64,000 nt of DNA from Vreelandella glaciei (GCF_013415125.1 NZ_JACCDE010000011.1:1-64000), one strand, 5' to 3'; shown: positions 54,198 to 63,724, numbered from the stretch's first letter. The notes: generated by a model from the sequence alone, not told the origin. Numbers and translations are program-made.

Positions 54198-56012
54198 ATG
54201 TCCGAAATATCGGCACAAACCCAGCAAACCGCCACGGCTATTGTCCAAGGGTGGCTGAGTGATTTTGATAAAGCGCTGCAAGGCCAGGATATTCAGCGTG
54301 TTTTGTCGCTATTTAATGAGGAGTGTTACTGGCGCGACTTTGTAACCTTTACCTGGAATTTAAAAACCTGTGAGGGAAAAGACGCTATTCAGGCCATGCT
54401 CAATGCCACCCTGGAGAACGTGCGTCCTTCGAACTGGCAGCTAGAAGGCGAAGCTGCCCAGAACGGCGACACCAGTGAGGCGTGGTTTACCTTTGAGACA
54501 GCGGTCGCCAGCGGCAAAGGCTACTTGCGCCTTAAAGACGGCAAATGTTGGACGCTGTTAACCACCATGCAGTCACTGCACGACTTTCCCGAGCCGCGTA
54601 ACCACAACCGCCCAAAAGGGGCCGAGCACGGGGCCAATAAGCAGCGTGAAACCTGGTTAGAGTCACAGGAGCGCGAAGAGGCAGAGCTTGGCTACACGCA
54701 GCAGCCGTATTGCGTTGTTATTGGCGGCGGCCAGGGCGGTATTGGTTTGGGCGCGCGGCTGAAGCAGATGGGCGTGCCGACCATTATTATCGAGCGCAAC
54801 GAGCGAGCCGGTGACTCCTGGCGCAAGCGCTATAAATCTCTCTGCCTGCACGACCCGGTGTGGTACGACCACCTACCCTATATTCCCTTCCCGGAGAACT
54901 GGCCGGTGTTTGCACCGAAAGACAAGGTGGGCGATTGGCTGGAAATGTACACAAAGGTGATGGAGCTCAATTATTGGAGCTCCACTGAGTGTCAGAATGC
55001 ACGCTATGACGACGCCGCAGGCGAGTGGGTGGTTAACGTTAAGCGCAACGGCGAAGAGATCACGCTACGCCCGAAACAGCTGGTAATGGCCACCGGGATG
55101 TCGGGTATGCCCAATGTGCCGACATTTCCCGGCGCGGAAAGCTTTGCAGGTGAGCAGCAGCACTCTAGCCAGCACCCAGGGCCGGATGCTTATGCGGGTA
55201 AAAAGTGTGTGATTGTGGGCTCGAATAACTCGGCCCATGATATTGCCGCGGCACTCTGGGAGCACGATGCCGATGTGACCATGCTGCAGCGTTCATCCAC
55301 CCATATCGTGAAGTCGGACTCTTTGATGGAGGAAGTGCTGGGGCCGCTCTACTCCGAAGAGGCCGTGGCCAATGGCTTAACCCACGAGAAGGCTGATCTG
55401 ATTTTTGCCTCGATCCCCTACAAGGTGCTGCCGGACTTTCAGCGTCCGGCGTTTGAGGCAATCAAACAGCGCGACGCCGAGTTCTATCAGAAGCTGGAAG
55501 ACGCAGGCTTTCTACTCGACTTCGGTGATGATGAGTCTGGGTTGTTCTTGAAGTACCTGCGCCGGGGCTCGGGTTACTACATCGATGTGGGCGCCTGTGA
55601 TCTGGTCGCCAGTGGCGATATAAAACTGCGCAGCGGCGTAGGGATCGAGCGTATCAACCCTCACTCCATCACACTCACCGATGGCAGCGAGCTAGAAGCA
55701 GATTTGATCGTCTACGCCACCGGTTATGGCTCCATGAATGGCTGGGCGGCGCGGCTTATCTCCCAGGAAGTGGCGGATAAAGTGGGCAAGTGCTGGGGCT
55801 TGGGCTCTGACACCACCAAAGACCCCGGCCCTTGGGAGGGCGAGCTGCGCAATATGTGGAAACCTACCCAGCAGGAGGCGCTGTGGTTCCACGGCGGCAA
55901 CCTGCACCAGTCGCGGCACTACTCACACTATTTAGCGCTGCAGTTAAAGGCACGCATGGAGGGGCTGGAAACGCCTGTCTATGGGCTGCAGCCGGTTCAC
56001 CACACGTCTTAA
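54198..56012 (+). CDS. FAD-dependent monooxygenase with N-terminal SnoaL-like domain
   Basis: This 604-residue protein has an N-terminal NTF2/SnoaL-like domain (residues about 10-145, with IQRVLSLFNEECYWRDFVTFTWN). A flavin-containing monooxygenase part follows: FAD site VVIGGGQGGIGLGARLKQMG, DSWRKRYKSLCLHDP, and the NADPH site CVIVGSNNSAHDIAAALWEH. DLIVYATGY comes near residue 510. The ATG at 54198 has GGAG eight bases upstream; the frame extends 24 codons more. It is co-transcribed with the butanediol dehydrogenase gene, 16 nt downstream. The substrate is not known; the pairing suggests a ketone or diol. Confidence 0.85.
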   Translation: MSEISAQTQQTATAIVQGWLSDFDKALQGQDIQRVLSLFNEECYWRDFVTFTWNLKTCEGKDAIQAMLNATLENVRPSNWQLEGEAAQNGDTSEAWFTFETAVASGKGYLRLKDGKCWTLLTTMQSLHDFPEPRNHNRPKGAEHGANKQRETWLESQEREEAELGYTQQPYCVVIGGGQGGIGLGARLKQMGVPTIIIERNERAGDSWRKRYKSLCLHDPVWYDHLPYIPFPENWPVFAPKDKVGDWLEMYTKVMELNYWSSTECQNARYDDAAGEWVVNVKRNGEEITLRPKQLVMATGMSGMPNVPTFPGAESFAGEQQHSSQHPGPDAYAGKKCVIVGSNNSAHDIAAALWEHDADVTMLQRSSTHIVKSDSLMEEVLGPLYSEEAVANGLTHEKADLIFASIPYKVLPDFQRPAFEAIKQRDAEFYQKLEDAGFLLDFGDDESGLFLKYLRRGSGYYIDVGACDLVASGDIKLRSGVGIERINPHSITLTDGSELEADLIVYATGYGSMNGWAARLISQEVADKVGKCWGLGSDTTKDPGPWEGELRNMWKPTQQEALWFHGGNLHQSRHYSHYLALQLKARMEGLETPVYGLQPVHHTS

Positions 56013-56028
56013 CAAGGAAGGGTAACCC

Positions 56029-57105
56029 ATGAGTCAGTCCATCAGTCAGCAAACGATGCAGGCCGCGGTTTGGTATGCAGCAAAAGATTTACGCGTTGAG
56101 CAAGTGCCGGTTCCCACTATCAGCGACTCCCATGAAGTGAAGGTGAAAGTGGCTGCCTGTGGTATTTGCGGCAGTGATTTACATGAGTATGCTGCCGGGC
56201 CGATTTTTATTCCGGTAGGTAAGCCGCACCCGATCAGTGGCGAGCAGGCGCCGATCATCATGGGCCATGAGTTCGCTGGGGAAGTGGTCGAGGTCGGCGA
56301 GAAAGTCACGCGGGTGAAGGTAGGCGACCGCGTGGCCATTGAGCCGATTCTCTCACCCAATAAGGATGGCGCCTACTTAATGGAGCGCTATAACTTAACA
56401 CCGCTATTGGGCTTTCATGGCCTCTCTGGCGGGGGCGGTGGCTTTTCGGAGTTCACCGTCATGGGTGAACATATGGTGCATAAGCTGCCGGATGATCTTA
56501 GCTACGAGCAAGGCGCGCTGGTCGAGCCTGCGGCGGTAGCGTTGCATGCGGTGCGCCAAAGCTGCCTGAAAGCGGGGGATAGCGCGGTAGTATTTGGCGC
56601 TGGGCCGATTGGCTTGATGACGATTGAGGCTCTCAAGGCCGCAGGCGCTGCTCAAATATATGCCGTTGAGGTCGCGCCTTCACGGAAAGCCAAAGCCGAA
56701 GCGTTAGGGGCTATTGTGGTTGACCCGCAACAGGAGGATGCGGTTGCGAAGCTACAAGTCTTGAGTGGTGGCGGGGTAGACGTGGCGTTTGAAGTCACTG
56801 GCATTCCTGCCGTGCTGAATCAGGCGCTGCATAGCACCCACGAAGGGGGTGAAGTGGTGGTGGTGAGTATTTGGGAAGGAGAGGCCAGCTTTCAGCCTAA
56901 CGACCTAGTCATCCAAGAGCGCACCATGAAGGGCATTATTGCCTATCGCCATGTTTACCCCGCGGTAATGGCACTGATGCAGCGAGGCTACTTCCGCGCC
57001 GAGGACATGGTGACCCAGCGTATTCCACTGGCGGATATCGTGGAGGAGGGCTTTGAGGCGCTGCTAAACGACAAAGCCCAAGTGAAAATTATCGTGACAC
57101 CCTAG
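56029..57105 (+). CDS. Zinc-dependent alcohol dehydrogenase, (R,R)-butanediol dehydrogenase-like
   Basis: This 358-residue medium-chain dehydrogenase interconverts butanediol and acetoin or a similar diol/ketone pair. The catalytic zinc ligands are in ACGICGSDLHEY and IMGHEFAGEVVEVG, with EPAAVALHAVR later. The NAD(P) site is VFGAGPIGLMTIEALKAAG near residue 188. The sequence around the missing structural-zinc lobe (LSPNKDGAYLMERYNLTPLLG) fits the Bdh group. It is the second gene of the sigma-54 operon. Acetoin/butanediol metabolism agrees with the AcoR-like regulator, but the true substrate is inferred. Confidence 0.85.
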   Translation: MSQSISQQTMQAAVWYAAKDLRVEQVPVPTISDSHEVKVKVAACGICGSDLHEYAAGPIFIPVGKPHPISGEQAPIIMGHEFAGEVVEVGEKVTRVKVGDRVAIEPILSPNKDGAYLMERYNLTPLLGFHGLSGGGGGFSEFTVMGEHMVHKLPDDLSYEQGALVEPAAVALHAVRQSCLKAGDSAVVFGAGPIGLMTIEALKAAGAAQIYAVEVAPSRKAKAEALGAIVVDPQQEDAVAKLQVLSGGGVDVAFEVTGIPAVLNQALHSTHEGGEVVVVSIWEGEASFQPNDLVIQERTMKGIIAYRHVYPAVMALMQRGYFRAEDMVTQRIPLADIVEEGFEALLNDKAQVKIIVTP

Positions 57106-57276
57106 CCACTATCTTGAGGATTTTTAAGCGCTAACGAACTCACATGATTCTTTGTGATGCACAAAGGCTGAAAATTGCGCAATGGTGGTGCACTTTATTT
57201 GTTGCAGTGCGAGAAAGATCAATGCGAATCAAGTGGTATTATATTAAGCTGTTGTTTTATGGTTATTTTTTAAAAA
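57106..57276. other. Non-coding stretch with inverted repeats ahead of a sigma-54 promoter
   Basis: No ORF is seen. CTTTGTG-ATG-CACAAAG (57150-57166) is a perfect 7-3-7 inverted repeat and ATTGCGCAAT (57174-57183) is a perfect 10-base palindrome. They lie roughly 100 to 130 bp before the -24/-12 element at 57277 and could be activator sites. Confidence 0.45.
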
Positions 57277-57294
57277 GTGGCACGCAGATCGCAA
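57277..57294 (+). promoter_or_regulatory. Orphan sigma-54 promoter
   Basis: AGTGGCACGCAGATCGCA contains GG (57279-57280), ten bases, GC (57291-57292) and an intact TGGCACG. It is not followed by an ORF until ompW at 57652, and a strong terminator intervenes. The likely transcription start is near 57304. Confidence 0.75.
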
Positions 57295-57303
57295 TATATA
57301 TGG

Positions 57304-57440
57304 CAAAGGGTGATTGAATAGAGAGGCACCATTCACTATCTAGCTTCTCTGCCTTCTTCATCCACGTTGTTACCACCTGGTAGCAACACACCGAGTGAGC
57401 TGGCGTGCTCCACCTGGGTCCCCTTCGGGGGACTTTTTTT
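57304..57440 (+). ncRNA. Candidate sigma-54-dependent small RNA
   Basis: About 137 nt lie between the predicted start of the orphan sigma-54 promoter and a T-run. No credible ORF lies within. A hairpin GTTG-T-TACCA / TGGTA-G-CAAC (about 57366-57387) and a second one with GAGC / GCTC precede the terminator. The arrangement recalls RpoN-driven sRNAs such as Pseudomonas CrcZ, but the repeated A-rich Hfq/Crc motifs of CrcZ are not seen. Ends are approximate. Confidence 0.6.
57418..57440 (+). terminator. Intrinsic terminator with TTCG loop
   Basis: GTCCCC-TTCG-GGGGAC followed by seven T is a textbook Rho-independent terminator in the rightward direction. It lies 211 bp before ompW, so it ends a separate transcript. 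Confidence 0.92.
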
Positions 57441-57651
57441 ATGCCTGTATTTTATGTCTTAGTTTCATGTTTGAGCTTTATGACCGAGTTTTATAAATAG
57501 AAAAACTATCAGGGCGCACTTTCTTATAACAATATTTCACAAGACATTTGGAAACAGTGTTCGTATACTACACTCTGTATAGGAAAGTTGGATAGCAACT
57601 ACCGCAATCCGCAAGCGCAAGGAACTGCGCGCTGCATAGAGGACGACCCTT

Positions 57652-58248
57652 ATGAGTAATATGAAACTGATTTCTGCTGCTGTAATCGCTGCCGGTTTCG
57701 CACTGGCAAGCCAAGCGGCTCTCGCTTATAACGCTGGCGATGTATTCGTTCGTGGTGGTGTTGCCCAAACGGATACGGGGTCAGGTAATGGCAATCTGAA
57801 TGGTGATTCACTGAACGTGCAGAGCGCTCGCGGCTTCACCTTTGGTGCAGGTTACCTGTTTACTGATAAGGTTGGCGTTGAACTCAACAGCTCTGAGAAG
57901 TTCGAGCACGATCTGAACACCTCTGCTTTAGGCGATGTGGGTAGTGTTGATCGTCTGCCTGTTAATCTACTTGTGAATTACTACCCGATGGGTGGCTTGG
58001 ATTCACGTGTACAGCCTTACGTTGGTGCTGGCCTTAACTACACACGCTTCTCTGGCGAGCCGAGTGGTGTGAACGTTGATGAAAGCTACGGCGCTATTGG
58101 GCAAGTAGGGGTTGATCTGGCCGTGACTGATAATATTATGCTCAATGGTTACGCAAGCTACGCTGACGTGAACGCAGATATCAACGTCGGTGGTGAAGTT
58201 GACATCGAACCCGTCACCATTGGCGGTGGTGTTACTTACCGCTTCTAA
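57652..58248 (+). CDS. OmpW family outer membrane protein
   Basis: This 198-residue protein is an eight-stranded outer-membrane barrel of the OmpW/AlkL type, which lets small hydrophobic molecules pass. The signal peptide (AAVIAAGFALASQAALA) is cleaved before YNAGD. Family elements are AGDVFVRGGVAQ, FTFGAGYLFTDKVGVELNS, DRLPVNLLVNYYPM, VQPYVGAGLNYTRF and the terminal ITYRF-like VTIGGGVTYRF. It is monocistronic, with a long hairpin after it. Confidence 0.9.
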   Translation: MSNMKLISAAVIAAGFALASQAALAYNAGDVFVRGGVAQTDTGSGNGNLNGDSLNVQSARGFTFGAGYLFTDKVGVELNSSEKFEHDLNTSALGDVGSVDRLPVNLLVNYYPMGGLDSRVQPYVGAGLNYTRFSGEPSGVNVDESYGAIGQVGVDLAVTDNIMLNGYASYADVNADINVGGEVDIEPVTIGGGVTYRF

Positions 58249-58288
58249 GCTTTGCCTAGATTTTAGCTTTGCTAAGCCTTCTGAAATA

Positions 58289-58321
58289 GCACTACGCCCG
58301 GCTTTGAGCCGGGCGTAGTGC
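58289..58321. terminator. Long perfect hairpin between ompW and pepQ
   Basis: A 15-bp perfect stem (58289-58303 with 58307-58321) encloses a TTG loop. T-runs are weak on both sides, but the position between convergent genes and the strength of the stem favour a bidirectional terminator. Confidence 0.75.
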
Positions 58322-58370
58322 GTTGTAGAGAGGCGATTAGCAAGACGATGCAAAAAAAGTTATAGAGGGC

Positions 58371-59669
58371 TTATGGCGTTAAGTTATCAAAACCGCTCTC
58401 TGTCACTGCTACGTTATCTTCGATACGAATACCGCCACAGGATGAGAGTTGGTCGACCAGCCGCCAGTTAACGGGCAGTGAGGTGTTGCGCAACGGGTCG
58501 AGCAGCATGGCGATAAAATAGAGCCCGGGTTCAATGGTAACGACCATGCCAGGGCGCAGAGTGCGCGTAAGCCGTAGCGCTGGGTGCTGCTCTGGCGCAG
58601 GGGCGGGTGTCCCATCCGAGTGACGTAACCCGGCAACATCATGCACTTGAAGGCCCAGCGAGTGGCCCAGTCCATGAGGGCAGAATAGCCGCGTAACGCC
58701 CTCGGCAACCGCTTGATCTGCGGTGCCTTTGAATAGACCGTGGGCCACCAATATCTCAGCTAGCTGTTGATGCATTTGCTCATGTAGGGCAATAAAGCTA
58801 ACGCCTGGTGCAACGCCTTTCACAAGCTCATCTTTTAAATCATGCATAGCTGTGACCAGTTCGCCAAACGCAACGGGTGCATCGGGGCCAGCGTAGGCGC
58901 GAGTAATATCAGCGCAGTAACCCCGAAAGCGACGACCCGCATCTACTAGCAGGCTGTAACGCCGTTTAGGCGCGTTCAGGTCGTAATGCTGGTAATGCAA
59001 TACACCCGCGTGCTGATTTAAGCCGATGATGTTTTGGTAAGGTACGTTCGATTCGCGCTGACGACTGGCACCTAAGTAAGCCAATTGAATATCCAATTCA
59101 CCGGAGGCGCCAATAAACGCTGCTTGCGCTGCTTGATGGCCCGCTATCGCTAGGCGGTTGGCTTCACGGATACAGGCGATCTCATAAGGCGTTTTAAATA
59201 GCCGTAATTCATTCAGTGAATTCACCAGCTGCTCAGGCTGACGTTCGGCTTGCATCGTCTGCTGATGACTGGCTGCGAGTTGGTCAGTATCACCGATAAT
59301 GGCAGCATTACCGATCAAGGGTGGCGTGATTTTGTCGCTGCAAAAGTGAACATCGAAGGCGGCCACCCAAGGCTCTTCGGGAAGATGAGTGGGTAAATGC
59401 CAAAAATCGGCGGGCGCATACAAGTAGAGCTGTGGGCGCTTTTCTGGCTGAATAATCAGCCAGCTATGCTGTACATCGGCTAAGCCCACCCAGTGCATGA
59501 AATGGCCGTAAGTCTGAAAGGGGGGCGTATGATCATCAGCAAAATGCACGCTGGCATGACCACTGTAAATCGCTAGGCTATCAAATCCATGTTCGCTCAA
59601 CATCGGCGCATAGGCACGCTGAAGGTGGGCTATGTGATCGAGTTGCAAGTTAAAAAGAGTGCTCGACAT
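58371..59669 (-). CDS. pepQ: Xaa-Pro dipeptidase
   Basis: PepQ cleaves dipeptides ending in proline, releasing the amino acid. The 432-residue protein has a creatinase-like N-terminal domain and a pita-bread C-terminal domain. Metal ligands are visible in SLLVDAGRRFRGYCADITRAY (two aspartates), CPHGLGHSLGLQVHD, TIEPGLYFI and GIRIEDNVAV. The ATG at 59669 has AAAGGA upstream. The frame extends 46 codons but overlaps the upstream LysR gene. It follows the LysR gene by 43 nt, possibly as one operon, and lies close to the peptide ABC transporter. Confidence 0.92.
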   Translation of the reverse strand: MSSTLFNLQLDHIAHLQRAYAPMLSEHGFDSLAIYSGHASVHFADDHTPPFQTYGHFMHWVGLADVQHSWLIIQPEKRPQLYLYAPADFWHLPTHLPEEPWVAAFDVHFCSDKITPPLIGNAAIIGDTDQLAASHQQTMQAERQPEQLVNSLNELRLFKTPYEIACIREANRLAIAGHQAAQAAFIGASGELDIQLAYLGASRQRESNVPYQNIIGLNQHAGVLHYQHYDLNAPKRRYSLLVDAGRRFRGYCADITRAYAGPDAPVAFGELVTAMHDLKDELVKGVAPGVSFIALHEQMHQQLAEILVAHGLFKGTADQAVAEGVTRLFCPHGLGHSLGLQVHDVAGLRHSDGTPAPAPEQHPALRLTRTLRPGMVVTIEPGLYFIAMLLDPLRNTSLPVNWRLVDQLSSCGGIRIEDNVAVTESGFDNLTP

Positions 59670-59712
59670 GCAAACCGTGTCCTTTCTCAAGTAAGCTTTC
59701 TCAAAGACGGCT

Positions 59713-60624
59713 TCAAGTGCGTGGAGTGGCGAGTTCACTCCAGAAACCGTCGAGTTCAGCGTGGTGGTGGCTTTGATGGCGATAGAGCCGTAGTTCCATA
59801 GGCACATCCCAACGGCTATCGCCTGCTCTTACCAGCTTACCTTGAGCAAGCTCTGCGGCCACGTTGCGCTCAGGCAACCAGCTCATGCCGTAGCCAAGCA
59901 GCACCAGCTCTTTAATACCCGCCGCGTAGAGGTTTTCGCTCTGCGCCGTTAAGTAAGTGCTCTGTGGCAACCTAGCCAAATGGGCTTTAACCGCTGAGCC
60001 AAGCAAGCCGCGCTTTGGGTAAGCAAGCCACGGTGCTGGCTGATGGCGCGACCCTGGTAGCAACGCACAGGGCTCTCCCTCTGCATTTAACCCAGTCACC
60101 GGTATTAATCTTTCATGACCGATGACCCGGTAGGTGCAGGCACTGGTATCAATATCCAGATCGCAGCGCCCAATCGGCCAGTAGCAGATGGCAAGGTCGC
60201 ACTCGGCCCGCGCTAACGCTTGAAAATAGTCGTTAGCGACCCAGCCGGTAGCCCGCAAATAGGGCTGTACGCGGTCTTGCCAGCCTGTAGAGGCAAGCCA
60301 TTCAGGCAAAAAATGCGGCAACAGGCTCTGCGGCGCCGCCACCATAATACGCCGCTGCTGACCAGCATTGATTTCACGCACTCGGTCTCGCGTAAGCCGC
60401 ACTCGCTCGGTCACCTGTTCACACAGGGTTAAAAACTCCTCACCAGCGGGCGTGAGCGAGAGGGGTAGTGTTTGACGATTAATCAGCGTTACGCCCATCT
60501 CCTCTTCAAGCAACTTAATTCGCCGGGAGAAGGTGGGCTGGGTAACGTGTTGATCATCTGCTGCGCGGGAGAAGTGCCGCGTTCTGGCCAGGGCAATAAA
60601 ATCTTCTAGCCAGCGAATTTCCAT
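59713..60624 (-). CDS. LysR family transcriptional regulator
   Basis: This 303-residue regulator has the N-terminal winged helix (MEIRWLEDFIALARTRHFSRAADDQHVTQPTFSRRIKLLEEEMG) and a periplasmic-binding-like effector domain. The N-terminus resembles HypT/YjiE-type regulators, but the effector is not known. It is transcribed leftward just ahead of pepQ, after the transporter operon. It may control either neighbour. Confidence 0.85.
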   Translation of the reverse strand: MEIRWLEDFIALARTRHFSRAADDQHVTQPTFSRRIKLLEEEMGVTLINRQTLPLSLTPAGEEFLTLCEQVTERVRLTRDRVREINAGQQRRIMVAAPQSLLPHFLPEWLASTGWQDRVQPYLRATGWVANDYFQALARAECDLAICYWPIGRCDLDIDTSACTYRVIGHERLIPVTGLNAEGEPCALLPGSRHQPAPWLAYPKRGLLGSAVKAHLARLPQSTYLTAQSENLYAAGIKELVLLGYGMSWLPERNVAAELAQGKLVRAGDSRWDVPMELRLYRHQSHHHAELDGFWSELATPRT

Positions 60625-60673
60625 GCTCTACCTCTCAGCGCCTTGGCTCGCTGTATTTTAACGGGGAGCCTAC

Positions 60674-61747
60674 TCATAGGCGTCCCTCTTCAACAGCGTG
60701 GCATGCGACACGGGTTCCGTCATCCTGTGTTTGCAAAAGGGGAATCTCTTGCTTACAGCGTGAATTGGCATGCGGGCAGCGGCCATGAAACACGCAGCCG
60801 CTGGGCAAATTAACCGGGGTCGGCACTTCACCGGATAGGCGAATATGCTGAGGGCGGTCATCCTTTAAGCGTGGGATCGCCGAGAGCAGCGCCTGAGTGT
60901 AAGGATGGCGCGGCTTTTCAAACAGCGTGGCCGTCGTGGCAATTTCACACACTGTACCCAAGTACATCACCGCCACACGGGTGCCAAAATGCTCGACCAC
61001 GGCTAAATCGTGAGTGATGAACAGGTAGGTCAGGTTGCGCTCTTGCTGAGCTTCCATTAGCAGGTTGAGCACCTGGGCTTGAATCGAGACGTCGAGGGCA
61101 GAAATAGGCTCATCGGCGACGATGAATTCAGGGTCCACGGCCAGGGCACGGGCAATCGCGATACGCTGACGTTGACCACCCGAGAACTCGTGGCCAAAAC
61201 GCTTGCCCCAGTCGGGATCGATACCCACTGAGTGCATTACTTCTTCAACCTTTTCGAGGATTTTTGGCCGCTTCCAGTCAGGGTGGTGCAGGCGCAGCGG
61301 TTCTTCCAGGGTTTGCTGAATGGTCATGCGTGGGTTGAGCGATGCATAAGGGTTCTGGAAAATCATCTGCATCCGCTTGCGATACGGCAGTAACTGACGC
61401 GAGCTTAAATTATCGATACGTTGGCCATCGTAGCGAATCTCGCCTTCAGAGGGTGTCAAAAGCCCCATCACCGTACGCGCTACGGTGGACTTACCGCAGC
61501 CGGATTCGCCCACTACACACAGTGCTTCTCCGCGTTTGATGTCCAGATTTACGCCGTTAATAGCATGAACATACTCTTGATGCCGCACCAGCTTGCCGCC
61601 TTTAAAGCGCAGCTGATCAAGGAAATCACCCGAGAGAGAGAAGCGCTTTTTCAAATCGCGGATCTGCAGCAACGAATCAGCACTCTCTTCGTTCTGACGA
61701 GGAGTAGGCATAGGGTTTTCCGTCATGGCCTCAGCGTGCGCACTCAT
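60674..61747 (-). CDS. Peptide ABC transporter ATP-binding protein (DppF/OppF type)
   Basis: This 357-residue ATPase drives dipeptide or oligopeptide uptake. The ABC motifs are complete: Walker A CVVGESGCGKSTVART, Q-loop MIFQNPYASLNPR, signature FSGGQRQRIAIARAL, Walker B FIVADEPISALDVS and H-loop LFITHDLAVVEHF. The C-terminal oligopeptide extension carries Cys-rich GCVFHGRCPHANSRC. It overlaps the upstream dppD-like gene by ATGA and ends the operon. Confidence 0.88.
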   Translation of the reverse strand: MSAHAEAMTENPMPTPRQNEESADSLLQIRDLKKRFSLSGDFLDQLRFKGGKLVRHQEYVHAINGVNLDIKRGEALCVVGESGCGKSTVARTVMGLLTPSEGEIRYDGQRIDNLSSRQLLPYRKRMQMIFQNPYASLNPRMTIQQTLEEPLRLHHPDWKRPKILEKVEEVMHSVGIDPDWGKRFGHEFSGGQRQRIAIARALAVDPEFIVADEPISALDVSIQAQVLNLLMEAQQERNLTYLFITHDLAVVEHFGTRVAVMYLGTVCEIATTATLFEKPRHPYTQALLSAIPRLKDDRPQHIRLSGEVPTPVNLPSGCVFHGRCPHANSRCKQEIPLLQTQDDGTRVACHAVEEGRL

Positions 61748-62760
61748 GAGGTTTCCTCCTTCAAACGGCGATCTTCAAGCATTTCAGCCACCATATGGCA
61801 CGCCACGCGGCAATTGCCGGACTCGACAAATTCGGGCACTTGCTGGGTGCAGGCGGGGCGGGGCTGGCCATCGGCGCGATTGATAAAATCGCAGCGCGGG
61901 TGAAACGCGCAGCCGCTTGGCAGGTTAGAAAGCGATGGCATACTGCCACGAATCTGATTGAGCTTTTCACCCGGCGTTGCCATCTGCGGCAAGGCGTTGA
62001 TTAGCCCTTGGGTATAGGGATGTTGCGGATCATTAATGATTTCCCGTGTCGGCCCTTGCTCAATCACCCGGCCCGCGTACATCACCAGCATGCGTTGGGT
62101 GACCTGGCTGACCACGCCCAGGTCGTGGGTAATGAGAATCAGGCCTACGTTGTGCTGTTCACAAAGATCCAGCAGCAGCGCCATGATTTCGGCCTGTATC
62201 GTTACATCAAGCGCCGTAGTGGGCTCGTCGGCGATAATAATATCGGGGTCGAGCAGCAGCGCAATGGCGATAATAATCCGCTGACGCATACCACCGGATA
62301 GCTCGTGAGGATACTGATCCAAACGCGTTTCCGGTGAGGGAATTTGCACCTGTTGCAGCTTATCCAAGGCAATCGCGCGGGCTTCTTTGGAGGAAATACG
62401 CCGGTGCGCTTTCAAACACTCAACCATTTGCTCGCCAATGGAGAGCACCGGGTTGAGCGTCATCATTGGGTCTTGGAAGATCATCGAGATGCGATTGCCG
62501 CGCACTTTGCGCAGGCCGCGCTCAGACATATGGTTGAGCACTTGGCCGTCAAAGTTGACGGTGCCGCCCGCAATAAAGCCTGGCTTGGAAATTAAGTTAA
62601 GCAACGAAAAAGCCGCGACAGATTTACCTGCGCCAGATTCACCGACAATGCCCAAACGCTCACCGCGCTCAAGGCTGAAACTAATGTCCCGCAAGGCGTG
62701 GACTTCACCCTGGCGCAGCGCAAAGCGGACATCAAGATTATTGACTTCAAGTAGTGCCAT
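61744..62760 (-). CDS. Peptide ABC transporter ATP-binding protein (DppD/OppD type)
   Basis: This 338-residue partner ATPase shows Walker [20 protein letters not shown]-loop [13 protein letters not shown], signature [16 protein letters not shown], Walker [17 protein letters not shown] and H-loop [14 protein letters not shown]. Its C-terminal [21 protein letters not shown] is the oligopeptide-type extension. It starts 7 nt after the permease gene. Confidence 0.88.
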   Translation of the reverse strand: MALLEVNNLDVRFALRQGEVHALRDISFSLERGERLGIVGESGAGKSVAAFSLLNLISKPGFIAGGTVNFDGQVLNHMSERGLRKVRGNRISMIFQDPMMTLNPVLSIGEQMVECLKAHRRISSKEARAIALDKLQQVQIPSPETRLDQYPHELSGGMRQRIIIAIALLLDPDIIIADEPTTALDVTIQAEIMALLLDLCEQHNVGLILITHDLGVVSQVTQRMLVMYAGRVIEQGPTREIINDPQHPYTQGLINALPQMATPGEKLNQIRGSMPSLSNLPSGCAFHPRCDFINRADGQPRPACTQQVPEFVESGNCRVACHMVAEMLEDRRLKEETS

Positions 62761-62767
62761 GGTGTCC

Positions 62768-63724
62768 TCAGCCTTTGTAAAGTCGTGGGTTCATGACATC
62801 GCGCAGCCAGTCACCGAGTAGATTGATCGACAGCACCAGCACGACAAGTACCGCACCAGGAATTAAGGTGATCCACCAGGAGCCGGACTGAATATAGTCA
62901 AAGCCTGATTTAATCAACGAGCCTAATGAGGGGTGTGTTTCCGGCATCCCCAGGCCCAGAAACGACAGTGCCGCTTCTGAAATAATCGCGTTGGCAATCT
63001 GTACGGTCGAGATAACGAAGATCGGCGACATGGTGTTGGGCAGCACGTGGCGGAACATAATGCGCTTGCTGCGCAGGCCCATTACACGGGCGGCGTCCAC
63101 GTACTCTTTGTTTTTCTCTGCCAGCACCGAGGCGCGTACGGTGCGGGCATACTGCGGCCATTCGGCCAGTCCGATAATCAGGATCAGCATCATCACTGCG
63201 TATTGGCTATAGAAGGCGCTGCCCATGGTCGCTTTGACCAAAGCGCCTACTACGATAGCGACCATTAGCGTCGAGAAGGAGAGCTGAATATCCGCCAGCC
63301 GCATCAAAATGGTGTCGACACGCCCGCCAAGATAGCCCGCCATCAGGCCGAAAGTGACCCCTAGCAGCGCTTGCAAAATGACCGCGCCAAAGCCGATCAG
63401 TAGCGAGACGCGTGTGCCGTACAGCACAATTGACCATAAATCACGGCCTTGGGCATCGGTGCCCAAGGCATAGCGATCATCGGCGCCGTCAATCCAGAAG
63501 GGCGGCAGTTCAGATGACATGATGTCAATCTGAGCAAGGTCGTAAGGATTGGTTGGCGCTATTAGCGGTGAGGCAAAGGCAGCGATAACCATGCAAATAA
63601 ACACGGCCAGGCAGAGCTGGGCGGTGCGGTCACGCTTGAAGCTGTACCACATATAGGAGTCGCGCACGCGCTCCCAGCGGCCGGGTGAAGCGCTCGCTTG
63701 TGAAGAATTACTTGTGGTGCTCAT
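62768..63724 (-). CDS. Peptide ABC transporter permease (DppC/OppC type)
   Basis: This 318-residue inner-membrane permease has six hydrophobic segments, the family N-terminus (FKRDRTAQLCLAVFICMVIAAFASP), GTDAQGRDLWSIVLYGTRVSLLIG, and the cytoplasmic EAA loop EYVDAARVMGLRSKRIMFRHVLPN, which contacts the ATPases. It starts ATGA-overlapped with the dppB-like gene. Whether the system carries dipeptides, oligopeptides or nickel cannot be told without the binding protein, which lies outside. Confidence 0.88.
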   Translation of the reverse strand: MSTTSNSSQASASPGRWERVRDSYMWYSFKRDRTAQLCLAVFICMVIAAFASPLIAPTNPYDLAQIDIMSSELPPFWIDGADDRYALGTDAQGRDLWSIVLYGTRVSLLIGFGAVILQALLGVTFGLMAGYLGGRVDTILMRLADIQLSFSTLMVAIVVGALVKATMGSAFYSQYAVMMLILIIGLAEWPQYARTVRASVLAEKNKEYVDAARVMGLRSKRIMFRHVLPNTMSPIFVISTVQIANAIISEAALSFLGLGMPETHPSLGSLIKSGFDYIQSGSWWITLIPGAVLVVLVLSINLLGDWLRDVMNPRLYKG

